Shown in pieces: positions 1 to 8,324 of a stretch of 64,000 nt of DNA. The stretch lies in assembly GCA_937775265.1 (NCBI GenBank), contig CALKBV010000002.1, positions 182,538 to 246,537 of the forward strand, written 5' to 3'. This DNA comes from an uncultured Pseudomonadales bacterium. Its GTDB lineage: Bacteria > Pseudomonadota > Gammaproteobacteria > Pseudomonadales > Azotimanducaceae. Both the position numbers and the translations under genes were made by a program. The stretch's first letter is position 1. Every line of letters begins with the position of its first letter. Under the pieces are notes generated by a model, which was not told where the DNA came from, made no database searches, and was given only the letters and a program-made list of their open reading frames with translations.

Positions 1-666
1 GAACATGAATTTAGCCACGCTCCAAAAAGGTGGCGCCTTCACTTTTGGCAGTTCTTGCCCTTTCGCTTCCGCATAACCGCGCGGCGGATCTTTTAAGGTG
101 AAGCGCACCAGAAAGGCTAAAAAGATGCCCGGCAGGCCGACGACAACAAAGGCGGTTCGCCATCCATACCATTCGTTGATCCACCCACCGACGAGAAACC
201 CGATAAGTATTCCCCAATTAATACCGGTACCAAAAATGGCCATGGCGGTTGCGCGCTGCTCTTTTGGGTAAAGATCGGCGATGATTGAATGCGACGGGGG
301 GTTCGACCCTGCTTCACCCACGCCCACGCCAATGCGAAGTAATAAAAGCTGGCTGAAAGATGCTGCCGCGCCGCAGAGCGCCGTCATACCACTCCATAAG
401 AAGACTGAAAAAGAGATGAGATTGCGTCGGTTTCGACGGTCTGCCCACATGGCCATCGGCATACCCAAGGTTGCATAGAAAACGGCAAACATAATGCCCG
501 TCAACAAACCCAATTGGGTGTCACTAATCTGCAATGACTCTTTGATGGGTTGCCCGAGGATACCCATAATTTGTCGATCCACATGACTTGAGGTAAAAAC
601 AAGCACGAGTACAAACAGCGTGTAGTTTTTTTGCCGGGTGGAGATGATTTCAGTCTTGTCTGTCAT
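1..666 (-). CDS. MFS transporter, Spinster-like (partial, runs off window start)
   Basis: Inner-membrane transporter of the major facilitator superfamily. The frame starts with ATG at 666 and stays open to base 1, so about 222 N-terminal residues are visible, roughly half of a 12-helix protein; the ORF track omits it because it has no stop in the window. Seen: a first hydrophobic helix near residues 16-35, the loop 2-3 signature 'ADRRNRR' near 75-81, a 'GVGEAG' segment near 115-120 and further hydrophobic segments. These fit the Spinster-like/organic-anion group by family knowledge; the substrate cannot be told. It stands alone, and a perfect TATAAT lies 18 nt upstream of the ATG. Confidence 0.85.
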   Translation of the reverse strand, partial: MTDKTEIISTRQKNYTLFVLVLVFTSSHVDRQIMGILGQPIKESLQISDTQLGLLTGIMFAVFYATLGMPMAMWADRRNRRNLISFSVFLWSGMTALCGAAASFSQLLLLRIGVGVGEAGSNPPSHSIIADLYPKEQRATAMAIFGTGINWGILIGFLVGGWINEWYGWRTAFVVVGLPGIFLAFLVRFTLKDPPRGYAEAKGQELPKVKAPPFWSVAKFMF

Positions 667-683
667 AGGCGCAACAATTATTG

Positions 684-689
684 ATTATA
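684..689 (-). promoter_or_regulatory. candidate -10 box for the MFS gene
   Basis: On the minus strand this reads TATAAT, 17 bases before the MFS ATG. No convincing -35 hexamer lies 16-18 bp upstream, so it is only a candidate; the leader would be very short. Confidence 0.3.
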
Positions 690-756
690 GGTAGATCAAA
701 CTACTATCCTAGCTTTGGCGCCTACTTGATTGCCAGTGTCGGGATTCTGGCCAGCG

Positions 757-848
757 TTAAACTGATGAGGACCGCGCACCAGCATCGCCAAGTATCAAAT
801 ACCCGGCTGGCACAACCAGCAACGTCACTACCGTCGCCAGCATGCCCC
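757..848 (-). pseudogene. remnant of an RND efflux pump C-terminus
   Basis: The minus strand reads 'LATVVTLLVVPAGYLIL', followed about ten residues later by a TAA at 757-759. This matches the last transmembrane helix of AcrB/HAE1-type RND pumps (consensus like FATVLTLxVVPxLYL). Only about 30 codons are left and no upstream pump sequence continues it, so it is read as a gene-decay remnant. The match is by eye. Confidence 0.5.
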
Positions 849-1057
849 CCCGGCAGCTGACCATACTCCCCTAGTCTCTATATCATACATGAGCTTGGAG
901 GTTTTGAAGGTTTTTTGATTTTGTAAAGTAGATGGGATTGCAGGTTTAGGCGGCTGAAGTTAAATTAAGTCTCTAGTTTTCAAAGCCTTCAACAATTTTT
1001 CAAGTCTTAGAATAACCGCCTATCAGTTCAAGATTCTGGCGGCCTGAACCTGCCCAC

Positions 1058-1104
1058 TAACCGAACAGTATCCTATAAGGTATATATAGGATGTTGTTCG
1101 GTTA
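1058..1104. repeat. 20-bp inverted repeat with 7-nt loop
   Basis: Left arm 1058-1077 (TAACCGAACAGTATCCTATA) pairs with right arm 1085-1104 at 18 of 20 positions, around the loop AGGTATA. There is no T-run on either side, so it is not a standard terminator. It may be a regulator operator, a transposon-end remnant or a structured RNA. Confidence 0.75.
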
Positions 1105-1401
1105 AGCATATCTGAAATGGGCTTCTTCTATATTTCCCCAGCCAGATTCAAGGAGAGCCGTCCAATCCTCCTACGCCAACAGAAAATTACGCTGGCTAAT
1201 CGGCCATCACCAGGTCAGCCAATCACCACAAACAACAAAAAACTTGGTAGCGTTTAACCACTGCAGTCATACGGCTACACTCTTCCATAAAACAAGCAGG
1301 CAACCGATCTGATTCGATACTCAGACTTTCGATCGAAAAGCCCTGTTATAATTCCTATTCTCCGTAAGTCCAAACAAGTCTCGACACGGGTCAATATGCA
1401 A

Positions 1402-1440
1402 TGCAATATATATATGTCTTTAAGTCTGTAATATATTGCA
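1402..1440. repeat. AT-rich inverted repeat upstream of tRNA-Phe
   Basis: Perfect 10-bp arms TGCAATATAT (1402-1411) and ATATATTGCA (1431-1440), separated by 19 nt. It lies about 105 bp before the tRNA-Phe gene, in a plausible promoter region. Confidence 0.6.
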
Positions 1441-1544
1441 CGGTGTTACATATATTGAATTTCTGGAGGTGAACGCATTGTATTAGTCAATTTGATCAAG
1501 CAGCGTGAGCGGAGAGACCTAGACCGCTGCATTAACCTTATTAT

Positions 1545-1620
1545 GGCCGTATAGCTCAGTCGGTAGAGCAGGGGATTGAAAATCCCCGTGTCGGTGGTTC
1601 GATTCCACCTTTGGCCACCA
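1545..1620 (+). tRNA. tRNA-Phe (GAA)
   Basis: A 76-nt cloverleaf with encoded CCA. The D-arm region is TAGCTCAGTCGGTAGAGCA, the anticodon stem-loop is GGGGA-TTGAAAA-TCCCC (anticodon GAA), and the T arm is GGTGG-TTCGATT-CCACC. The acceptor stem GGCCGTA/TTTGGCC has a T-T mismatch at pair 6-67 and a G-T wobble at 5-68, weaker than usual. It lies 18 nt upstream of the HTH-NGN gene on the same strand, so the two may share a transcript. The minus ORF 1446-1763 is its shadow. Confidence 0.93.
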
Positions 1621-1638
1621 TTCAAAGGGTGGTAAAGC

Positions 1639-2124
1639 ATGAAAAACAAGCAATTGAAGATGGCTCGTATGGAAGTTGATATGACACAGGAAGGTTTAGC
1701 CCAAGTAGTAGGCGTAACTCGCCAGACCATCGGGCTGATCGAATCCGGTACATATAATCCCACGCTAAATGTTTGCGTGTCGATCTGCTACGCGCTCGAG
1801 AAGACTCTAGATGAGTTGTTCTGGGTTAACTCCGAAACAGAGCTCATGTCACAGCTACCGACAAGATGGTACGCCATTGAGGTCAATCCGGGGCATGAAG
1901 ATGCTGTCAAGAGCCGTATCGAGACCGCAGTGATGGCCCGGAACTACCAACACATGATTAAGAAAGTAGAAATCCCTGAAAGGATAAACGACGAAGCCTT
2001 TAGCAATTGTGTGATGGTGAAGATGGTAATGGCAAATAAGAGCTGGGTCATCATTAGGGGCATTGAAGGCGTGAAGCAACGCGGACAGGTTCTTGAGAAG
2101 GGCAAATACTATCGAAGCAGTTAG
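1639..2124 (+). CDS. XRE-family HTH protein fused to a NusG N-terminal (NGN)-like domain
   Basis: 161 residues in two parts. Residues 1-66 are a complete XRE-type helix-turn-helix of the small stand-alone class ('DMTQEGLAQVVGVTRQTIG', ending 'LDELFW'), a sequence-specific DNA-binding module. Residues 75-150 resemble the NusG NGN domain: 'RWY' at 76-78, 'PGHEDAV' near 84-90, 'VEIPE' at 110-114 and 'VKMVMANKSWVIIR' at 127-140, which parallel RWYVV, SGFEGRV, VMVPTE and VQMVMNDASWHLVR of E. coli NusG. The loop holding NusG's FFPGY motif is reduced to about seven residues, and there is no KOW domain. GGTGG precedes the ATG. The HTH call is firm; the NGN call rests on alignment by eye. Inference: a promoter-targeted factor touching RNA polymerase. 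I know of no named family with this architecture. Confidence 0.85.
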   Translation: MKNKQLKMARMEVDMTQEGLAQVVGVTRQTIGLIESGTYNPTLNVCVSICYALEKTLDELFWVNSETELMSQLPTRWYAIEVNPGHEDAVKSRIETAVMARNYQHMIKKVEIPERINDEAFSNCVMVKMVMANKSWVIIRGIEGVKQRGQVLEKGKYYRSS

Positions 2125-2199
2125 TTCGCAGCGGTGCAGTATGTGTCACTTTTCCCCTATGTAACTGCGAGCACTGGTGGCGATGCTTCGCGCGAAGAA

Positions 2200-2386
2200 C
2201 GGCCGAAAACCGGTCTAGTACCAAACAGTGGTGATGCCAGGGGCCTGCACATTTCCGCGCAGAATACTTAAAAGTGATCGCGTACCCGTCGATGTGATCG
2301 CTGGCACCAGCCTCAGCTCTTTCGTCGATGGCCTTTGCGCCAGCGGCATGTCAGTAACCGAAATTGAAAACCGCCGATCACCATGA
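2200..2386 (+). pseudogene. patatin-like phospholipase remnant, frameshifted
   Basis: One frame reads 'RPKTGLVPNSGDARGLHI' (2200-2253), matching the oxyanion-hole start of patatin/RssA proteins (RPKIGLVLSGGGARGLAHI). The next frame then reads 'VPVDVIAGTSLSSFVDGL' and 'CASGMSVTEIEN' (2282-2371), matching the GxSxG-type nucleophile block (VDVIAGTSMGAxVGGLYASGM). The two are joined only by a frameshift, the nucleophile motif reads GTS as in intact enzymes, and the frame ends at TGA 2384-2386 after some 60 codons. A decayed gene fragment; the ORF track shows only a minus-strand shadow here. Confidence 0.75.
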
Positions 2387-2399
2387 AATCCTTGGCTAT

Positions 2400-3173
2400 T
2401 CATACTTCTGACTCAGTACGATTACCCCTAAAATTGGTGCATGCTTCACAATCCGGATTCTGCGGCAGCTTGAGTTTTCGCCAATCCATGTAGCGCGCAT
2501 CGAACGTTAAAAGGTATCCTGCGAGCGACTCGCCGATTCCAACGATCAACTTCAGCGTCTCCAGCGCCTGCAAGGTGCCAATAGCACCGACAACTGGAGC
2601 GGCGATGCCGGTTTCAGAGCAGTTCAACGCACCCTCAGAAGCGCTTTGGTAGAGGCAGCGATAGCAAGGCATATCCTTGCTAACGGCATCGACCACCATT
2701 AACTGTCCCTCCAGTCGAACAGCTGCTCCAGATACCAGGGTTGTCTGCTGCCTAAGGCAGGCGTCGTTGATCGCGAAGCGGACCTCAAAGTTGTCGGTAC
2801 AGTCGACGACAATGTCCGCTAGAGCAACTTCATCTTCAAGGGTCGCCAGGCTCATTCTTTGCTGAACAAGTCGAATCTCTATATCCGGGTTTACCTCATG
2901 GAGTTGGCGTTTCGCCGACACGGTCTTGGGTTCCCCAATACTCGACGTCGTGTGAATAATCTGTCGCTGCAGGTTGGAAAGGTCAACCAAATCGAAGTCT
3001 GCCAGAGTTAGTGACCCTACGCCTGAAGCCGCCAGGTAAAGAGCTACGGGACTGCCAAGGCCGCCAAGACCAACAATGAGAACCCGCGCGGCGAGTAACT
3101 TTTCCTGACCTTCGATGTCGATGTCTGGAAGCATGATATGCCTGGCATACCTTAGTAACTGATCATCGTTCAA
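2400..3173 (-). CDS. moeB: MoeB/ThiF/HesA-family adenylyltransferase
   Basis: 257 residues, full length for the family. It adenylates the C-terminal Gly-Gly of a ubiquitin-like sulfur carrier (MoaD or ThiS) in the cytoplasm. Seen: nucleotide-binding 'GLGGLGS' at 35-41, 'CTDNFEVRF' after the Rossmann core, zinc ligands 'CYRC' and the C-terminal 'CEAC'. The 'NCSETGIAAPVVG' block resembles ThiF, whose cysteine there makes the acyl-persulfide, as much as MoeB, so the carrier is not certain. The start overlaps the end of prmC by 11 nt, as in the Pseudomonas moeB-prmC-prfA-hemA order. Confidence 0.88.
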   Translation of the reverse strand: MNDDQLLRYARHIMLPDIDIEGQEKLLAARVLIVGLGGLGSPVALYLAASGVGSLTLADFDLVDLSNLQRQIIHTTSSIGEPKTVSAKRQLHEVNPDIEIRLVQQRMSLATLEDEVALADIVVDCTDNFEVRFAINDACLRQQTTLVSGAAVRLEGQLMVVDAVSKDMPCYRCLYQSASEGALNCSETGIAAPVVGAIGTLQALETLKLIVGIGESLAGYLLTFDARYMDWRKLKLPQNPDCEACTNFRGNRTESEV

Positions 3174-3999
3174 GGTCGTGGCTCCTTGCTATTACGGCGC
3201 GTGGCTGTCCCTGGAGATCCCTGAACCCTTGCACCTCGGTTAAACCAGCATTTACCAGCAGCTGAATGACCGGTTCCTGTTGATCATAACCGTGTTCAAG
3301 CAGAATGTGTCCCCCTGGAACCAGATGCTCATGGCAGTTGTTGATAATTTGCCTGATGCAATCAAGCCCGTCATCCCCGGCATTAAGTGCTCCCGCAGGT
3401 TCAAACTTTAATGCCTGAAGGTGTGGATCTGTATTCCTGATATAAGGTGGGTTACTGATAATAAGGTCGAACCGACCTTCAATATTAGTGAACCAGGAGC
3501 CCGCAAGAAAATTGACGTTCGCGAGTGTCCCTGCATTTTTTTGTGCGATAGCCAGGGTACTTTTACTGATGTCAGTGCCGAGTATCTGCCAGCCCGGTCT
3601 TTCCGCAGCAAGGCTCACAGCCAGGGCGCCCGTGCCCGTTCCTAAATCCACTACTTTGATTGATTGCTGATCAAACCGAGCCAGGGTAATTTCCATCAGA
3701 AGTTCTGTGTCTGGTCGTGGGATGAGCGTATCACGGGTCACGCAAAAATCCCGCTGCCAAAAAGATTGAAACCCCCTGATGTAGGCCACGGGTTCACCGA
3801 TATGCCTTCGCGCGAATAGCGCTTGAATCCGTATCTGATCAACACTGCAAACGGCTTCTTCAGCGTGTGCGATCAGCCATTCTCGCGGCCTGGCCAGAAC
3901 TTCTCCAATCAACAGATAACTATCTAGTAGGGGGGTGTCGGATATATCGCCCAGCTGCTCTTTGCCCTGGCTGGCGAGCCCTCCGATCGTCTCAGTCAT
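3163..3999 (-). CDS. prmC: peptide chain release factor N5-glutamine methyltransferase
   Basis: Methylates the glutamine of the GGQ motif in RF1 and RF2 using S-adenosylmethionine. The SAM-binding motif '[14 protein letters not shown]' and catalytic 'SNPPY' are present, with 'IPRPDTE' before them as in all PrmC. The ORF track starts at 4041, but the ATG at 3999 gives 278 residues, matches the family N-terminus and overlaps the prfA stop by 8 nt, so translation is probably coupled to prfA, whose product is its substrate. Confidence 0.95.
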   Translation of the reverse strand: MTETIGGLASQGKEQLGDISDTPLLDSYLLIGEVLARPREWLIAHAEEAVCSVDQIRIQALFARRHIGEPVAYIRGFQSFWQRDFCVTRDTLIPRPDTELLMEITLARFDQQSIKVVDLGTGTGALAVSLAAERPGWQILGTDISKSTLAIAQKNAGTLANVNFLAGSWFTNIEGRFDLIISNPPYIRNTDPHLQALKFEPAGALNAGDDGLDCIRQIINNCHEHLVPGGHILLEHGYDQQEPVIQLLVNAGLTEVQGFRDLQGQPRAVIARSHDLER

Positions 4000-5083
4000 C
4001 TTCCTGGCCAAGGGAACGAAGTTGGTCTGCCTGATGCTCAATAATCAGCTGATCAACGATGGGATCCAATTCACCCGTCATTACCTGGGGTAAACGGTGA
4101 ATGGTCAGGTTGATTCGATGATCGGTGACTCTGCCGTCAGGAAAATTGTAAGTGCGGATCTTTTCTGATCGATCCCCGCTTCCCACCAGGCTACGTCTTG
4201 TTTCCGCTTGCTCGTCGGACTGCTCGGTTTGCGCCTTGTCCATCAGCTTGGCCTGAAGCAGACTCATCGCCCGCGCCTTATTCTTGTGCTGAGAACGTTC
4301 GTCCTGACATTCGACCACGATACCCGTAGGTAAATGGGTCAGCCTGACGGCAGAATCAGTTTTGTTGACGTGCTGCCCGCCCGCTCCCGACGCGCGATAA
4401 GTATCGACTCTTAAATCGTTCTTCGCGATTTCAATCACTTCAATATCATCGAGCTCAGGCAGGACCGCAACTGTACAAGCTGATGTGTGCACACGGCCCT
4501 GGGATTCGGTCTGCGGGACTCGCTGTACCCGGTGCGCACCGGATTCGAATTTCATCTTGCCGAAAGCATTTTTGCCATCGACCCTGGCGATGACTTCCTT
4601 GTAGCCGCCATGATCACCATGGCGTTCGTTTAGTATTTCCATCTTCCAGTTTTGTGTTTCTGCAAAACGGGTGTACATGCGAAACAAATCACCGGCAAAT
4701 ATCGCAGCTTCATCGCCACCAGTTCCTGCCCGTATCTCAAGGAAGACGTTGTTCGCATCGTGCGGGTCTTTTGGAAGAAGGAGTTTCTGTAGTCTGCTGT
4801 TGAGAATCTCGAGAGAGTCCTCCAGCTCACCAATCTCCATTTCTGCCATTTCCCGGATATCATTGTCGGGATCTTTTGACATCACCTGTGCGTCTTCGAG
4901 TTCTGAAGACTGTGATTCAAACTGCCTGAAACAAATGACCACAGGTTCGATATCCGCATACTCTTTCGAATAACTTCGAAACCGGTTTTGATCGGTGATC
5001 ACATCGGCGTCACTAAGCAGCGCTCCCAACTCTTCGTATCGGTCGAGTAGCATATCCAGTTTAAACTTCAGGGACTTATTCAA
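3992..5083 (-). CDS. prfA: peptide chain release factor 1
   Basis: Reads UAA and UAG stops in the ribosomal A site. The start is placed at TTG 5083: '[12 protein letters not shown]' aligns with E. coli MKPSIVAKLEAL, giving 363 residues (E. coli 360); the longer ORF-track start has no family support. '[15 protein letters not shown]' carries the GGQ catalytic motif. The stop-recognition tripeptide reads PQT ('[10 protein letters not shown]'), where E. coli has PAT; the threonine is kept. The TTG lies inside the end of hemA (8-nt overlap), so expression is tied to hemA. No strong ribosome-binding site is seen. Confidence 0.96.
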   Translation of the reverse strand: MNKSLKFKLDMLLDRYEELGALLSDADVITDQNRFRSYSKEYADIEPVVICFRQFESQSSELEDAQVMSKDPDNDIREMAEMEIGELEDSLEILNSRLQKLLLPKDPHDANNVFLEIRAGTGGDEAAIFAGDLFRMYTRFAETQNWKMEILNERHGDHGGYKEVIARVDGKNAFGKMKFESGAHRVQRVPQTESQGRVHTSACTVAVLPELDDIEVIEIAKNDLRVDTYRASGAGGQHVNKTDSAVRLTHLPTGIVVECQDERSQHKNKARAMSLLQAKLMDKAQTEQSDEQAETRRSLVGSGDRSEKIRTYNFPDGRVTDHRINLTIHRLPQVMTGELDPIVDQLIIEHQADQLRSLGQEDD

Positions 5084-6339
5084 CGTTGTCGTCCAGGTTG
5101 TACAGGGTAGAAATGATGGCCACGAGGTCTTCCGCGTCGTCATCGATGGCAGCTTTAAGCTGCACGCTCGGGATGTGTATTATCTTGTTGGTCAGCTGAT
5201 TAGCAAGCTGTGTGAGCACTTCGGTTGGGTCAGCACCTTTCTGAAGCCTTGCGACGGCTCGCTCGAGCTCCTCGGTCTTGATGTTGTTGTGGTGGTCGCG
5301 AAACCTGACCAGCTTTTCTTCTGCCCCTTTCGTTTGGTGCCGGGTGCGATAACTGGAAATTTCTTCGGTCAGAATAGTTTCTGCATCCCTCGCCGCTTCC
5401 TGACGACTATTAATGTTGGTATCCACGATCTGTTGCAGGTCATCGACGCTATAAAGGTAGATGTCACGCAACTCACTGACTTCCGGTTCTATGTCCCTCG
5501 GTACCGCCAAATCAACCATCAGGATGGGCCGATGCTTTCTGGATTTAAGGGCACGCTCTACGGTTCCTTTGCCCAGGATTGGCAACGGCGCGGCCGTTGA
5601 GGCGATGACGATGTCCGTCTCAGGTAGTTTTGTAGGAATGCTTTGAAGGTCGATTGCTGAGCCGCCAAGTTCATGCGCCAGTCGCCGGGCATTCTTAAGT
5701 GTGCGATTGGCCACCGTAATGTGTTTAACGCCGGCACTGACGAGATGCCGGCCTACCAGCCCAGAGGTTTCCCCGGCGCCAATAATAAGAATGTTGCAGT
5801 CCGACAGATCTGAGAACAATTGTTGCGCCAGCGTGACCGACGTAGAAGCAACAGAAACAGAGCTCTCGCCAATAGCAGTTTCCGTGCGCACTTTTTTGGC
5901 CACTCGAAAGCTGGTCTGTGACAGATGATCAAGTTCACCACCTAGCGTGCCGAGCTGGCGGGCCTGGTCGAAACAGTCTTTAAATTGGCCTAGAATCTGT
6001 GGTTCACCGACGACCATGGAATCCAGCCCACTGGCAACGCGCATGGCATGAAGAGCCGCTTCGTTGTCAGTTAGAATATAGATGCTGTGCTCTCAGGTCT
6101 GCAGGATCAATTTGGTGATAATCAGCCAGCCAGCGGGTGATTCTGAGAGCCTGGATGTTGTCTCCGGAAGCAATAATCTCAGTTCGGTTGCAGGTAGACA
6201 ATATCGCGACTTCCTGCAATCCAGCCTGCGTTGAGATGTCGTTAAGCGCAACTTCAAGCTGGTCTGGAGTAAATGCGACCTTTTCCCTGAGTTCTACAGG
6301 CGCGGAGGTGTGATTTATGCCGATGATGAGCAGATTCAT
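5076..6339 (-). CDS. hemA: glutamyl-tRNA reductase, split by a +1 frame change
   Basis: First enzyme of C5-pathway heme synthesis: reduces Glu-tRNA to glutamate-1-semialdehyde with NADPH. The first 90 residues (6339-6070, '[15 protein letters not shown]', catalytic-cysteine motif 'STCNRTE') end at TGA 6067-6069. The other 330 residues continue in the next frame from GAC at 6068 ('[17 protein letters not shown]', NADPH site 'IGAGETSGL'). Joined, they give 420 residues (E. coli 418) with nothing else missing, so this is one gene with one base too many or two too few. Assembly error, recent mutation and +1 recoding at TGA-C are all possible. It is divergent from the TPR gene and overlaps prfA. 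Confidence 0.9.
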
Positions 6340-6475
6340 AGGTATCCGGTGTAGTAAAATGAACCCCTTGCGTTAGCAGGTACACTAACCGTAAGTCAGG
6401 ACCCAGTCTTCGAAATTACGAGCCTCCCGGTATCCAAGGGAAGCGGCCGATTGGCCAAGGATCATTGTACGTTGC

Positions 6476-6504
6476 TTGACACGGTGAATACACTGTAAAA
6501 CTAA
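6476..6504 (+). promoter_or_regulatory. candidate promoter of the TPR-lolB genes
   Basis: A perfect -35 hexamer TTGACA at 6476-6481 lies in the 175-bp divergent gap before the TPR gene. The -10 is poor (AAACTA or AACTAA at 16-17 bp), so the call rests mostly on the -35. Confidence 0.3.
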
Positions 6505-6514
6505 GATTCACAGG

Positions 6515-8324
6515 GTGAATGTGAATGCCAGTAACAAAAAGGTGAATAACATCAGACGATCTTCATTTCTTCGGACCCTGCCTGAGCCACGCCGCTTCTG
6601 TCTGCTTTCTATCCTGGTGGCGCTGCTTGCCGGGTGTTCCACCGCGCCAGTCGAACCAGAACCGGTTAGTACACCGGAGCCAACAGTGGCAAAACCTGCG
6701 CCACCAAAACCGCGGCCAGACCCGGATGATTATCCGGTTGCTCCCTTTCCAGGCGATTCTTTGTACGAGTTACTGGTGGCGGAAGTCGCAGGGTATCGCT
6801 CCCGATACGACATTGCCCTGGATAAATACGTGGATGCGGTGGTCGAAACACGTGACCCGGGCGTCGCTGCCCGTGCAACCGGGCTTGCGTTGTATTTGAA
6901 GAAATACGCCGAGGCGCTCGAGACGGCCCTCATCTGGGCGGAGGTAGACCCTGAAAATGTTACCGCGCGCCGCCACGCCGTGGATCTACTGCTACGTGCG
7001 GGTAAACTTGAACCGGCGATTGGACATATGGAAGCGGTCAAGCAACTGGGCGGTAAGGCGAGCTTTGATGTGTTCGCCTACCGAGCTGTAGACTTGGCGC
7101 CGAAGCAACGAGCGGCCGTTCTGGCGGCGATCACAGAGATGCTGGACCGGCACCCGGGAGACGAACAGCTTTTGTTTTCAAGAGCGGTGTTACTGGAACA
7201 CAGTGGTCAATTACCTGAAGCCTTGGCCATTGCTGAAGAACTGCTAACCGTCTCTGAAAAACCGAATGTCATCGTTCTGAAGACAAGGATTCTGGGTGCA
7301 ATGCAGCGCGAGGATGATGCGATCGCCTATCTCACAGGAATAGTTACCGTTCCGCAGCCCGACCGGAGACTGCAACTTCTTCTGGCCAGGATGTTGTTCG
7401 AGGAGGGAGACCTTGAAGCAGCGAAAGTTCAGTACAACAATGCGCTTAATGTGTCACCCAATGACGGCGATGTCCTGTTTGCGCTGGCATTGATTGCTCT
7501 TGAGCAGGGAGATGATTTGCAGGCACAGGAACATTTGGAGCGGATGGTGCGATGGAACCGGCGCTCAGGTGAAGCGCATTACTATTTAGGAGGGATTGCC
7601 GAAAGGCGTTCAGACACCACGGCAGCCCTTCAGGAATACGTCCAGGCAGGGGAAGGATATGAGTTCATTCCGGCCCAGGCGAGGATTGCATCTTTACTTG
7701 CTAATGATGGCCTCTGGGAAGAGGCGAGAGCTCATCTCGACAACTTGCGTACCCAGAAGCCCGAGCACAGGCAACAGCTTATTCTCATCGAAGCGCAGCT
7801 ACTGGCTGACCGGGGCCAGGAACAGGAAGCCTCTGGACTTTCTTGGCGCAATCCTCCAACAGGAACCAGAAAACGTCGAGTTGCTCTACTACAGGGCGAT
7901 GACAGGTCAGAGATTCGGGCAGTTGGACATCCTGGAAGCGGATTTGCGCAGAGTCATTGAGCTGGACCCGGATAACGCAGATGCACTGAATGCGCTGGGT
8001 TACACATTGACCGACCAGACCAACCGGCATGAAGAAGCACTGGAATTGATTGAAAAGGCGTTAACAATCAAACCTGATGAGGCTGCTTTCATCGATAGCC
8101 TGGGTTGGGTGCAATACCGCCTCAACAATTTCGAAATGGCACTGACCTATCTTCGGCGAGCCTATGAGATGTTTCGAAACGATGAAATCGCAGCTCATCT
8201 TGGCGAAGTACTATGGGTAGCTGGCGATAAAAGCGAAGCGAATCAGATCTGGGAGGAAGCACTGGAGCTTGCTCCTGAAAGCGAGATCCTCAAGAACGTC
8301 ATTCAACGCTTTCGAGCAGAATAG
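6515..8324 (+). CDS. TPR-repeat outer-membrane lipoprotein, split by a frame change
   Basis: Start GTG at 6515; hydrophobic segment and lipobox 'LLAGC' near residues 38-42, a Pro/Glu-rich linker, then many tetratricopeptide repeats ('GDVLFALALIALEQGD', 'ADALNALGYTLTD'). The first frame continues to 7960 but makes nonsense after about 7831; true sequence resumes in the next frame at 7833 ('LDFLGAILQQEPENVE') and ends at 8324. Joined length is about 602 residues, close to P. aeruginosa PA4667, the TPR protein between hemA and lolB. The role is unknown; TPRs suggest protein binding at the envelope. The ORF 7596-8324 is its 3' part, not a separate gene. Confidence 0.85.

Larger units (their letters stand above)
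849..1544. other. gene-poor intergenic stretch
   Basis: About 700 bases between the RND remnant and tRNA-Phe, AT-rich in part. No reading frame here looks like a gene. It holds two inverted repeats (listed separately), a TATAAT at 1347-1352 without a good -35, and a GGAGGTGA at 1465-1472 that is not followed by a standard start codon. Confidence 0.6.

Noticed and set aside
1465-1554. Strong GGAGGTGA followed by a 25-codon frame into the tRNA
   Set aside because: The only start at proper spacing would be ATT; no peptide family; likely chance.
1446-1763. 105-aa minus ORF with RWNRTTDTGIFNPLLYRL
   Set aside because: It is the reverse translation of the tRNA-Phe gene, a well-known false annotation.
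4995-5600. 201-aa plus ORF antisense to prfA/hemA
   Set aside because: Shadow frame of well-supported genes on the minus strand.
7596-8324. Separate 242-aa TPR gene
   Set aside because: It is the 3' part of the TPR lipoprotein gene in the shifted frame; its first 75 or so codons are out-of-frame shadow.
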